DNA of 7,501 bases from Patescibacteria group bacterium (GTDB lineage: Bacteria > Patescibacteriota > Minisyncoccia > Minisyncoccales > CG1-02-41-26), in NCBI GenBank assembly GCA_018830365.1, contig JAHJSK010000028.1, positions 1 through 7,501 on the forward strand, given 5' to 3'. A program made the translations under genes and the position numbers. The notes beneath the pieces are model-generated. The model saw only the letters and a list, made by a program, of their open reading frames with translations. It was not told where the DNA came from and did not search any database. The stretch's first letter is position 1. Every line of letters starts with the position of its first letter. Below are positions 1 to 4,555 of this stretch, piece after piece.

Positions 1-109
1 GATGTTTGAAACAAATATGCGCTCCTTTTTGACGCAATTCATAGAATCCCAATTTTTTAAGAACACGGATAACATCGCGAGCTTTTAGTGTTGGCAATCT
101 GCCATTCAT
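1..109 (-). CDS. hicA: HicA family mRNA-interferase toxin (partial, C-terminus outside window)
   Basis: HicA toxins are small dsRBD-fold ribonucleases that cleave mRNA and are held inactive by HicB. The visible N-terminal 36 residues read MNGRLPTLKARDVIRVLKKL followed by GFYELRQKGAHICFKH. This is the family's N-terminal pattern: a (K/R)xxDVIRxLKKLGF helix, then a Q/R-K-G-S/A-H strand. The histidine of GAH (family usually GSH) is the expected catalytic residue and is retained; the Ser-to-Ala change before it is mild. The ATG (107-109) overlaps the hicB stop as ATGA, so translation is probably coupled to the antitoxin, which is made first. The gene runs off the left edge, so I cannot say whether its C-terminus is intact. 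Identification is by motif and by its HicB neighbour. Confidence 0.9.
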   Translation of the reverse strand, partial: MNGRLPTLKARDVIRVLKKLGFYELRQKGAHICFKH

Positions 110-354
110 ACTTTTACCATTTCAAGCCCCACAAAACTTGGCTCATAAGCTAAATCTTTTAAATGGCGGCGATATTGTGAATCCGTTTCAGCAACTTCAA
201 GACAAAGCAAAATGGCTTCCCGAATTCTTTTTTTTAATTCCAAAAGCGTTTTGGCTTGGGTATAGCAGCCAGGCAACATTGGAACCGAAGCTGTAAAATA
301 TCCATCCTCGCCTTGCTCAATAATAACTTTAAATTGTTGAGGATTTTTGACCAT
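106..354 (-). CDS. hicB: HicB family antitoxin (short form)
   Basis: HicB neutralises HicA by binding it, and in longer forms represses the operon. The protein is 82 residues from the ATG at 352-354. Residues about 8-52 match the HicB partial RNase-H-like fold: FKVIIEQGEDGYFTASVP, then MLPGCYTQAKTLLEL, then a long helix KKRIREAILLCLEV. The tail PSFVGLEMVKV is of the type seen in short HicB proteins and probably contacts HicA. No helix-turn-helix or ribbon-helix-helix domain is visible C-terminally, so autoregulation by this protein alone is not supported. A TTG two codons upstream (358-360) is also in frame, but no Shine-Dalgarno precedes either, so I prefer ATG. It is upstream of hicA with a 4-base overlap. 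The frame is intact, unlike the PIN module further along. Confidence 0.92.
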   Translation of the reverse strand: MVKNPQQFKVIIEQGEDGYFTASVPMLPGCYTQAKTLLELKKRIREAILLCLEVAETDSQYRRHLKDLAYEPSFVGLEMVKV

Positions 355-375
355 ATTCAATTTTTTTTATCACAA

Positions 376-796
376 TTATTTTTCTTCTTTTTTTCTAAAT
401 TTCTCACTTTCCATTTCCAACTTTTTTAATTCTTCTTCACTTGTTCCAATTTCCTCCAAAGAAACGCCTGCTTCTTTTGCGTTTTTTCTAATTATATCAA
501 TTGTGTCGATAACACTTTCCCCTAAAACTCTCTCTCTTGCCAGACCAATAAAATGGATAGCAAAATTTTTACAACCCTTTTTTCTTAATTCATCTAATTC
601 TTCCTCGGTTGTCCCAATGTCTTCCAAAGAAAGTCCTGCTTTTCCAATATTTTGCTTAATCAAGCGAATCTGTGTATTGACAGCTTCTTCTGAGGCTCTC
701 TGTTTGGCCGCATTAAGCATTAAGCCAAAATAAAGCTTCCTCTTCTGCTTCAATTTTTAAAAGTTTTTCAGATTTTTCATATTTATATTCTCCCAT
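376..796 (-). pseudogene. Unknown protein with internal duplication, split by a 7-bp tandem duplication
   Basis: I do not recognise this family. From ATG 794-796 the first frame reads MGEYKYEKSEKLLKIEAEEE then ALFWLNA and stops at TAA 713-715. The next frame resumes at once with LNAAKQRASEEAV and runs about 110 further residues to 376. Removing one copy of the heptamer at 711-724 restores a single frame of about 137 residues. The downstream part holds two gapless copies, 56 residues apart, of an A(K/R)xR...EEA/ESV...KAG(L)SLE(D/E)IGT(T/S)EEEL pattern, with about 20 of 41 positions identical. The whole protein is charged, helical and soluble-looking, ending in a Lys/Glu-rich tail. An ATG at 718-720 overlaps the first stop region and could restart translation for a 114-residue product, so the lesion may not abolish expression. 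It sits between hicB and DUF2283 on the same strand. Confidence 0.6.
711..724. repeat. 7-bp tandem direct duplication (cattaag x2)
   Basis: Two back-to-back copies of CATTAAG at 711-717 and 718-724. Seven is not a multiple of three, so the extra copy switches the reading frame of the overlapping minus-strand gene. On the coding strand the text is CTTAATG CTTAATG CGG. With a single copy, TGG CTT AAT GCG GCC reads W-L-N-A-A without interruption, joining the two halves of the unknown gene. Confidence 0.85.
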
Positions 797-873
797 ATTT
801 TTAATTATTTTTAGAAATTTCCAATTCAGAAACTTCTAAAAATAAATTTAATTTATTATCAAGTGAAGCGAGT

Positions 874-897
874 GAAATGAAATTAAAATTTCATTTC
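874..897. repeat. Perfect 11-bp inverted repeat in the 797-1010 intergenic region
   Basis: GAAATGAAATT (874-884) and AATTTCATTTC (887-897) are exact reverse complements separated by two bases. The element lies in a 214-base gene-free stretch between the unknown gene and DUF2283, more than 110 bases past the DUF2283 stop on the minus strand. It is not followed by a T tract on either strand, so it is not a convincing intrinsic terminator. The rest of this gap holds a G+C-rich patch at 921-933 and a weak AGGG/CCCT hairpin at 943-956. I see no gene in it. Confidence 0.6.
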
Positions 898-910
898 CGA
901 GCAAGCCCTC

Positions 911-927
911 CAAAAATTTAGGCGGGC
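911..927. repeat. Intergenic copy of a dispersed 17-base repeat (CAAAAATTTAGGCGGGC)
   Basis: The 17 bases here differ at one position from 3341-3357 (CAAAAATTTGGGCGGGC), which lie inside the radical SAM gene as one arm of an inverted repeat. The same G+C-rich motif occurring once between genes and once in a reading frame suggests a dispersed small repeat family. With only two copies in the window, chance cannot be excluded. Confidence 0.5.
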
Positions 928-1010
928 GGGCGCAGATAATATAGGGTTAATGCCCTCTATAATTTTTATCCGACCTTTTAAAAAATTTTATCACACTACC
1001 TGATTTAAAT

Positions 1011-1250
1011 TTAAACAGAAGTTGATGTCCCTATTTTTCTTTTATCAAAAATTAAATTTCTTATTGTAATCTTTTCTGTGTTTGTTTTTCCTAATTTTTC
1101 TTTTGCTCCCAAAATTTCCAAATACAATGGTTTTGATTTTGAATCCACATCTAAAAGAATCTCTGGAGCAATTTCAAGAGTTTTTTTTACTTTGCCTTCC
1201 CTAAAAACAATGCTTAAAGCGTCGGCATATGGATCATAAGTAATTTTCAT
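1011..1250 (-). CDS. DUF2283 family small protein
   Basis: A 79-residue protein starting MKITYDPYADALSIVFREG, the signature opening of DUF2283 (K-x-x-YDxxxDALYI). It continues with a ...EIAPEILLDVDSKSKPLYLEIL core corresponding to the family's D-xx-G-x-xxGIEIL segment. The usual glycines there are replaced (SKSKPL), and the tail after residue about 50 is longer than the minimal domain. The function of the family is unknown to me beyond its frequent occurrence next to DUF4258 proteins, which is the case here: the DUF4258 gene ends 16 bases upstream on the same strand. There is no membrane segment or signal peptide. No Shine-Dalgarno precedes the ATG. A toxin-antitoxin-like role for the pair is an inference from size and pairing. 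Confidence 0.85.
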   Translation of the reverse strand: MKITYDPYADALSIVFREGKVKKTLEIAPEILLDVDSKSKPLYLEILGAKEKLGKTNTEKITIRNLIFDKRKIGTSTSV

Positions 1251-1266
1251 ATTTTTATTTAATTTA

Positions 1267-1491
1267 TCAAATTATTTTTTCAACTAAATGTTGCGTAATA
1301 ACTATTATATTTTTGTTCTCTTTTCTAAAAATAACTTTTAGATGAAGTTTGCCGAATTTTTTAAATGCGACGAATCTGTTTTGACGGGTTGGCGAAATTT
1401 GCTCTGGTTGATTTAATGTTTGTAAAACTAAAGTTTTACTGATATTCCTCTGTTTTAATTTTAATAATGCGTGCTGAGTAAATATTATCAT
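1267..1491 (-). CDS. DUF4258 family small basic protein (putative toxin-like partner of DUF2283)
   Basis: A 74-residue basic protein. It begins MIIFTQHALLKLKQRNISKT, matching the DUF4258 pattern (HAxxRMxxRxI), followed by LQTLNQPEQISPTRQNRF as the next helix and turn. The rest is a strand pair FGKLHLKVIFRKENKNIIVITQ ending in T-Q-H where the family has V-V-T-xY. DUF4258 resembles BrnT-like RelE-fold toxins in size and layout, but no catalytic activity can be read from the sequence. Its first 56 bases overlap the tail of the PIN pseudogene (to 1436), and DUF2283 follows 16 bases later, so all are probably co-transcribed. The gene is intact, unlike the module upstream. Start ATG 1489-1491. Confidence 0.8.
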   Translation of the reverse strand: MIIFTQHALLKLKQRNISKTLVLQTLNQPEQISPTRQNRFVAFKKFGKLHLKVIFRKENKNIIVITQHLVEKII

Positions 1492-1906
1492 GAGTTTTCA
1501 AATTGTATTTTTGTATATCATTTGTCCCAATCTTGTCAATAAGTTTTTTAATTTCCGAATCTTTGGTTAAAATAATTCCCTGATACATCTCGTTAACAGT
1601 CAAAATAACTCTATCATGTAAATCAAGTCCTCTGCCTCTTTTAGTTAATTCTTTTATTATGGCAAAGTTTAAATCAATAATTTTAAAATTTTTTTTGTTT
1701 TCAAAAAAATCAAAAAGATTTTCTATTTTAAATCGAATTTTCTTTTTTTCTTGAATGTCAACGGCTTCCAACAAAACAATGGCGGGAACAATAATTTCAT
1801 CCTCGCCCTGTTCAGCTTTTTAAAGAATATTCTTTACTTTATTGCCCAACCTTTCATCTTTTGCAAAATACCAAACCAAACTGTGGGTATCTACAATATA
1901 TTTCAT
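1436..1906 (-). pseudogene. PIN-domain (VapC-like) ribonuclease toxin interrupted by an in-frame TAA
   Basis: PIN toxins are Mg2+-dependent RNases. Starting at ATG 1904-1906, the protein reads MKYIVDTHSLVWYFAKDERL then GNKVKNIL, hits TAA at 1820-1822 (codon 29), and continues in the same frame with KAEQGEDEIIVPAIVLLEAVD. PIN hallmarks span the stop: VDTHSLVW (first Asp, residue 6), P-AIVLLE (Glu, residue 47), DLHDRVI and ILTKDSEI (C-terminal acids). The pieces therefore belong to one gene. A single T-to-A change on the coding strand would turn TAA into AAA (Lys). The C-terminal tail after TKDSEIKK is longer than usual for the family and overlaps the next gene. The start overlaps the antitoxin's -1-frame stop as ATGA. 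A TTG at 1772-1774 could restart translation, but the product would lack the first catalytic Asp, so activity is doubtful. Confidence 0.82.
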
Positions 1907-2126
1907 AATGAATTTTTGAATAAAGACTTTTTAGCCATTTCAAAATCGTTCTCATTAATCTTTATTCCTTTCCAAATCCCATATAATGTTTTAAGAGAGG
2001 AAGTAGATTTTTCTTTTTTGGGAAAACCAAAATTTTCTCTAATTCTTTGTAGATTTGCAAAAGCTTTAGATAATCTTCTTTTGGCAGGGTGATATTTTTT
2101 GGATATTTAATTAAAGATTCAATCAT
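1903..2126 (-). pseudogene. Antitoxin of the PIN module, split by a -1 frame change at an A_AAA_AAG heptamer
   Basis: From ATG 2124-2126 the zero frame reads MIESLIKYPKNITLPKEDYL, KLLQIYKELEKILVFPKK and ends at TAA 1962-1964 after 54 codons. Shifting by -1 at 2013-2019 gives ...FPKKEKSTSSLKTLYG followed by IWKGIKINENDFEMAKKSLF, and ends at TGA 1903-1905, overlapping the toxin ATG as ATGA. The combined protein is 74 residues. Its C-terminal (L/I)WKG(I)...DFExAKKSLF segment looks like that of small antitoxins preceding PIN toxins, and probably occludes the nuclease. The N-terminal half, ITLPKEDYLKLL, resembles an AbrB- or VapB-like beginning but is too short to assign. Either programmed frameshifting or a one-base loss from an A7 run explains the break. 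The exact antitoxin family is unknown to me. Confidence 0.75.
2013..2019 (-). promoter_or_regulatory. Candidate -1 ribosomal slippery heptamer A_AAA_AAG
   Basis: In the antitoxin's zero frame the codons are CCA AAA AAG, so the heptamer has the X_XXY_YYZ phase of the classic dnaX slippery site. A -1 slip here makes the next codon GAA and opens the frame encoding the antitoxin C-terminus. I see no clear downstream hairpin within 10 bases and no strong upstream Shine-Dalgarno-like stimulator, which weakens the programmed reading. A6 runs are common in this A+T-rich DNA. Confidence 0.4.
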
Positions 2127-2134
2127 ACTCTTTT

Positions 2135-2163
2135 AATTTATCACATCTTAAAACAAAAATCAA
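2135..2163 (-). promoter_or_regulatory. Possible promoter of the PIN toxin-antitoxin module
   Basis: On the minus strand TTGATT (2158-2163) is followed after 17 bases by TAAATT (2135-2140). Transcription would begin only two or so bases before the antitoxin ATG at 2126, implying a leaderless or nearly leaderless message. Both boxes match consensus at four of six positions, and such matches are expected by chance in DNA this rich in A+T. Confidence 0.25.
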
Positions 2164-2203
2164 ATTTTAATTGACATTTTACTTTTTTGGGGAAAAGATA
2201 TTT

Positions 2204-2608
2204 TCAAACCGCGGGATAAACATCTTCAATAACATTTTTATAATGCCTTATTTTCGCTTTTTTGGAATCAAAATATAGTTCTATGGCTAAAATATCAATT
2301 TGATGAGCGGTGAGCAAAGAAATTTTGTTTTCCGAAAAATAAATTTGAGTAAGCTTGCATAATTGCTTTTGTTTTTTAAAAGAAATTTCATCTTCCGGAA
2401 AAAATTCTTTTTCTTGTTCGCCCGAATCAACTCTGGTTTTTACTTCAAAAAAAATAACCCTGCTGTCTTTTTTGCCAACAATATCAATCTCGCCCTTGCC
2501 TGAAATCCATTTTCTTTTGAAATTTAGTGTTAAAATTTTATATTTGTTTTTCAACAAATATGTTCTGGCAATTTTTTCGCCAAGATCTCCAATTTCTTTG
2601 CTGTCCAT
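2204..2608 (-). CDS. yraN: YraN / UPF0102 family predicted PD-(D/E)XK nuclease-fold protein
   Basis: A 134-residue cytoplasmic protein of typical family length. The N-terminal helix IGDLGEKIARTYLLKNKYKI leads to LNFKRKW. The nuclease-like core then follows: GEIDIV (Glu40, Asp42), then VIFFEVKTR (Glu55-x-Lys57), the GEIDxV...FVEVKxR signature of UPF0102. A second conserved strand, QIDILAIE, is at residues 103-110, and the tail IRHYKNVIEDV also fits. The acidic and lysine residues of the PD-(D/E)XK core are all present, so the fold looks intact. The physiological role is not firmly established; a Holliday-junction or restriction-like nuclease activity is inferred from the fold. The ATG (2606-2608) lies 15 bases after the radical SAM stop, so the two are probably co-transcribed. 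Confidence 0.93.
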   Translation of the reverse strand: MDSKEIGDLGEKIARTYLLKNKYKILTLNFKRKWISGKGEIDIVGKKDSRVIFFEVKTRVDSGEQEKEFFPEDEISFKKQKQLCKLTQIYFSENKISLLTAHQIDILAIELYFDSKKAKIRHYKNVIEDVYPAV

Positions 2609-2623
2609 AATTTTAGTTTGCGT

Positions 2624-3505
2624 TTATCGCAACTCTGTAAAAGTATATTTGTTCGCTTCCTTTCTCATAGAATTTAATTGCTTTTCTGTGAATGGTTTTA
2701 TTTTTTCGTATTTCGGATCAAGGGTTTTTCCTGACTGAAAATTTTGCAGATAATATCTCCTTGAAGGCGATATGTGTTTGGCAATTTGAGCAATATCTTT
2801 TTTTGTGTGAATTGTAGGCACTACTGTTGTGCGAAATTCATAATCAATTCCCGATTTTTTTATTATTTTAATGCTCTTTTTAATTTTGCTCAAATCTACT
2901 TTCCCCCCAGCGGCTCTTTCATATTTATTTTTGAATTTTAATTTGTCATTTTGCCTATAGCCTGACGGCTTAAAGCCCTTATTCGGCTGATCCGTTAGGC
3001 TATAAGCCGAAGGCTCAGCATTAAAGGGCTCGGCCATATAAGGCACTTTGCACTTTGCACTTTGCACTTTAGCGCCGATAGGCGCTTTAATATCCATTGC
3101 CGCATAATCAATCAATTTCGCTTCAATTATTTTTTTTAGCATTTTAGGGTTTGTTCCATTAGTGTCAAGTTTAACTAAATAACCTAATTTTTTAATTTTT
3201 TCAATAAAATTCGGCAAGCCCTGTTCTGTTGTTGGCTCTCCGCCGCTAATTACCACTCCTTCTATCAAATTTTGTTTCTTTTTTAAAAAATCAAAAAAAT
3301 CTTTTTCAGAAATTTTTGCCCGACACAAGTTTTTGTTTTGCAAAAATTTGGGCGGGCAATCCTGTTCTTTGATTTTTCCCTGTAAGACCAATTTTGGATT
3401 ATGACAAAAAGGACAGCGAAAATTGCAGCCAACAAGAAAAACCGCGCAAGCGATTTTACCGGGATAGTCAATTAAAGTAAGTTTTTGAAGTCCCCCAATT
3501 TGCAT
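2624..3505 (-). CDS. nrdG: Radical SAM activase, anaerobic ribonucleotide reductase activating protein (NrdG2-like), with two in-frame insertions
   Basis: Enzymes of this type use a [4Fe-4S] cluster and S-adenosylmethionine to place a glycyl radical on anaerobic ribonucleotide reductase. The opening LQKLTLIDYPGKIACAVFLV is family-typical, and GCNFRCPFC gives the CxxxCxxC cluster motif (Cys27, 31, 34). VVISGGEPT (84-92) is the SAM-binding GGE motif, and KLDTNGT and MDIKAP follow in order. C-terminal landmarks are DYEFRTTVVP and a YYLQNFQ segment. The product is 293 residues, against roughly 230 for the family. The excess is two stretches, residues about 49-63 and 143-193, encoded by palindromic or repeat DNA. 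Without them it would be about 227 residues. All catalytic motifs are outside the insertions. The nrdD partner is not in the window. The gene opens the minus-strand block and precedes yraN. Confidence 0.88.
   Translation of the reverse strand: MQIGGLQKLTLIDYPGKIACAVFLVGCNFRCPFCHNPKLVLQGKIKEQDCPPKFLQNKNLCRAKISEKDFFDFLKKKQNLIEGVVISGGEPTTEQGLPNFIEKIKKLGYLVKLDTNGTNPKMLKKIIEAKLIDYAAMDIKAPIGAKVQSAKCKVPYMAEPFNAEPSAYSLTDQPNKGFKPSGYRQNDKLKFKNKYERAAGGKVDLSKIKKSIKIIKKSGIDYEFRTTVVPTIHTKKDIAQIAKHISPSRRYYLQNFQSGKTLDPKYEKIKPFTEKQLNSMRKEANKYTFTELR
2927..3086. repeat. Composite palindromic/repeat insertion within the radical SAM gene
   Basis: This stretch interrupts the protein between MDIKAP and KYERAAGGKVDL, which adjoin closely in family members known to me. 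It contains GCCTATAGCCTGACGG (2953-2968) against CCGTTAGGCTATAAGC (2992-3007), reverse complements with two mismatches. It also holds nested AGCCCTT (2975-2981)/AAGGGCT (3024-3030) and GCTGA (2986-2990)/TCAGC (3015-3019), four GCACTTT heptamers (3043-3070), and an AGCGCC-gata-GGCGCT hairpin (3071-3086). About 51 codons are added with no frame disruption. It encodes Lys/Ser/Cys-rich and NDKLKFKN-like low-complexity peptide, as is typical of translated intergenic DNA. Confidence 0.75.
3043..3070. repeat. Four tandem copies of the heptamer GCACTTT
   Basis: Perfect head-to-tail copies at 3043, 3050, 3057 and 3064, inside the insertion in the radical SAM gene. On the coding strand they read as AAAGTGC repeats, encoding KVQSAKCKV. 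Copy-number change by slippage would shift the frame unless three copies change together. Confidence 0.9.
3316..3359. repeat. Small hairpin-forming insertion within the radical SAM gene
   Basis: TTGCCCG (3316-3322) pairs exactly with CGGGCAA (3353-3359). An inner arm AAGTTTTTG pairs with CAAAAATTT with one G-T wobble around a TTTTG loop. It encodes residues about 49-63 (DCPPKFLQNKNLCRA), between the cluster-loop helix and KISEKDFFDFL, where homologues are usually shorter. The bases 3341-3357 recur almost exactly at 911-927. Confidence 0.65.
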
Positions 3506-3547
3506 TAGTAAAATTTAATGAATGTAAGCTCTCTATCTATATTTTTA

Positions 3548-3576
3548 ATTTTACCTAAATTTAAAAATTAAATCAA
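3548..3576 (-). promoter_or_regulatory. Putative promoter for the radical SAM gene
   Basis: On the minus strand TTGATT (3571-3576), a 17-base spacer and TAAAAT (3548-3553) give a sigma70-like pair. Start would be near 3541, leaving about a 36-base leader before the ATG at 3505. It lies in the divergent gap between the two transcription blocks. The leader has no Shine-Dalgarno sequence. Confidence 0.45.
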
Positions 3577-3616
3577 ATTCAACGCGATGACAATTACACT
3601 GGGTGCAAAAAATTCA

Positions 3617-3645
3617 TTGCCAATTATGATAAATTTTGATAAAAT
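3617..3645 (+). promoter_or_regulatory. Putative promoter for the DUF6922/nucleotidyltransferase operon
   Basis: TTGCCA (3617-3622, five of six consensus bases), a 17-base spacer and TAAAAT (3640-3645, five of six). Transcription would start near 3652. It would therefore start after the upstream in-frame ATG at 3587 and at or just before the ATGs at 3653 and 3668, which argues against the longer N-terminus. Confidence 0.5.
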
Positions 3646-3652
3646 TAAAAAT

Positions 3653-3892
3653 ATGAAACAAAAAAATATGAAATTTAGACAAACTTTATTTTGGGACACT
3701 GACCCAAAAAATATAGACCCTAAAAAAAATGCCCGATATATTATTGAGCGAATTTTGGATTTTGGGAACATAAACGAAGTGAGTTGGTTGTTAAAGTATT
3801 ATCCAAAAACCGTTATTAAAAAAGTGATGTGTCTTCCGCGCGTTCAATTAAGCGATAAATCAAAAGCATTATGGTCCCTGTTAATCAAGTGA
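3653..3892 (+). CDS. DUF6922-like small protein, putative antitoxin partner of the nucleotidyltransferase
   Basis: A 79-residue protein from ATG 3653 (74 from ATG 3668). FWDTDPKNIDPKKNARYIIE, then RILDFGNINEVSWLLKYYPK, matches the pattern FWD-x-D...D..K...FIIERVLE.G....WL..YY known for small DUF6922-type proteins next to AbiEii-like nucleotidyltransferases. The tail RVQLSDKSKALWSLL also fits (L-S-x-K/R-x-A-x-x-W). An in-frame ATG at 3587 would add a Lys/Asn-rich extension that overlaps the predicted promoter, so I do not use it. No DNA-binding domain is obvious. The stop overlaps the next gene, so expression is probably coupled. The antitoxin role is inferred from pairing. Confidence 0.75.
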   Translation: MKQKNMKFRQTLFWDTDPKNIDPKKNARYIIERILDFGNINEVSWLLKYYPKTVIKKVMCLPRVQLSDKSKALWSLLIK

Positions 3893-4551
3893 AACAGAGT
3901 TCTGTTAGTTTTTTTTCTAATGCTTTGCCAAAAGCCGCTGTTTTAGCGTTAAAAAAATGTTCGGAAATGGATTTTTTTTCGCGCGGCAATTGGTATTTGG
4001 CAGGGGGCACCGCGCTCGCTTTGCAAACAGGGCATCGTAGATCTTATGATTTGGATTTTTTTACAGGAAAGAAAATTTTTGACGAAAAAAAAGTTGAAAA
4101 AAATTTAAATGACAAAGGAGAATGGATTACTGATACTATAAGTAAAGGGACAATTTTCGGTGTATTGTCTGGAACAAAAATGAGTTTTATCTCTTATCCG
4201 TATTTCAAGCCGGCTGAAAAAATGCGTAATTTTGGAACAGTTTCTTTGCTGTCGCCCCTTGATATCGCGGTAATGAAAATTATCGCTATTTCTCAACGAG
4301 GTAAAAAACGAGACTTTTTTGATTTATATTGGATTTGTCAAAATATAGAGCCATTGCATAATAGTATTTTGAAAGTGCATAAACAATACTCAGTGCGTCA
4401 AAATCTCACACATATTCTAAAAAGTTTGGTATATTTTAATGACGCGGAGAGCGATCCAGAGCCAAAAATTTATTTTGACGCGAACTGGAAAAAAGTAAAA
4501 AAATTTTTCACAAAAGAAATTCCAATTATCGCGAATAAATTAATGAGATAA
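3871..4551 (+). CDS. AbiEii-like nucleotidyltransferase (putative toxin)
   Basis: A 226-residue protein of the nucleotidyltransferase AbiEii/AbiGii toxin type. WYLAGGTALALQ (residues 41-52) carries the GG-(T/S) motif that opens the nucleotidyltransferase active site. GHRRSYDLDFF (54-64) supplies the DxD-type metal-binding acids Asp60 and Asp62. A second conserved block, SPLDIAVMKIIAIS...KKRDFFDLYW, matches the family's DI.aMK..A...R...RDF.DL segment. In characterised AbiEii enzymes the activity transfers nucleotides to targets such as tRNA; the substrate here is unknown. The ATG at 3871 overlaps the DUF6922 gene by 22 bases. An alternative GTG at 3889 would give a 4-base GTGA overlap and drop six N-terminal residues. 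The active site looks intact, so this module is likely functional. Confidence 0.85.
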   Translation: MVPVNQVKQSSVSFFSNALPKAAVLALKKCSEMDFFSRGNWYLAGGTALALQTGHRRSYDLDFFTGKKIFDEKKVEKNLNDKGEWITDTISKGTIFGVLSGTKMSFISYPYFKPAEKMRNFGTVSLLSPLDIAVMKIIAISQRGKKRDFFDLYWICQNIEPLHNSILKVHKQYSVRQNLTHILKSLVYFNDAESDPEPKIYFDANWKKVKKFFTKEIPIIANKLMR

Positions 4552-4555
4552 AAAT

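Noticed and set aside
347..733. Plus-strand open frame of 128 codons over the unknown gene
   Set aside because: Its Ser/Phe-rich repeats merely mirror the duplicated minus-strand coding sequence, and it has no family resemblance or start signal.
1820..1822. Recoded stop codon or alternative genetic code explaining the toxin TAA
   Set aside because: TAA ends several intact genes here, and TGA is also used as a stop, so a code change is not supported.
1751..2092. Plus-strand open frame of 113 codons across the PIN module
   Set aside because: It is antisense to a toxin and antitoxin recognisable on the other strand. Its Phe/Leu/Ile-rich content is what the complement of Lys/Glu/Asn-rich genes gives. 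It stays open partly because the real genes are broken.
2171..2199. Perfect TTGACA on the plus strand with AAAGAT 17 bases later
   Set aside because: The downstream box is poor and no plus-strand gene follows; everything nearby is coded on the minus strand.
2618..2632. TTGCG-tttat-CGCAA hairpin at the radical SAM stop as a terminator
   Set aside because: Only five base pairs, no T tract, and yraN starts 15 bases downstream, apparently in the same operon.
3043..3070. CRISPR-like array at the GCACTTT repeats
   Set aside because: The units are 7 bp, contiguous and without spacers, and lie within a protein gene.
2927..3086. Insertion sequence in the radical SAM gene
   Set aside because: No transposase and no long open frame of its own; only short palindromic and tandem repeats are present.
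3587..3652. N-terminal extension of the DUF6922-like protein from ATG 3587
   Set aside because: It would overlap the predicted promoter, adds low-complexity residues, and homologues begin near the FWD motif.
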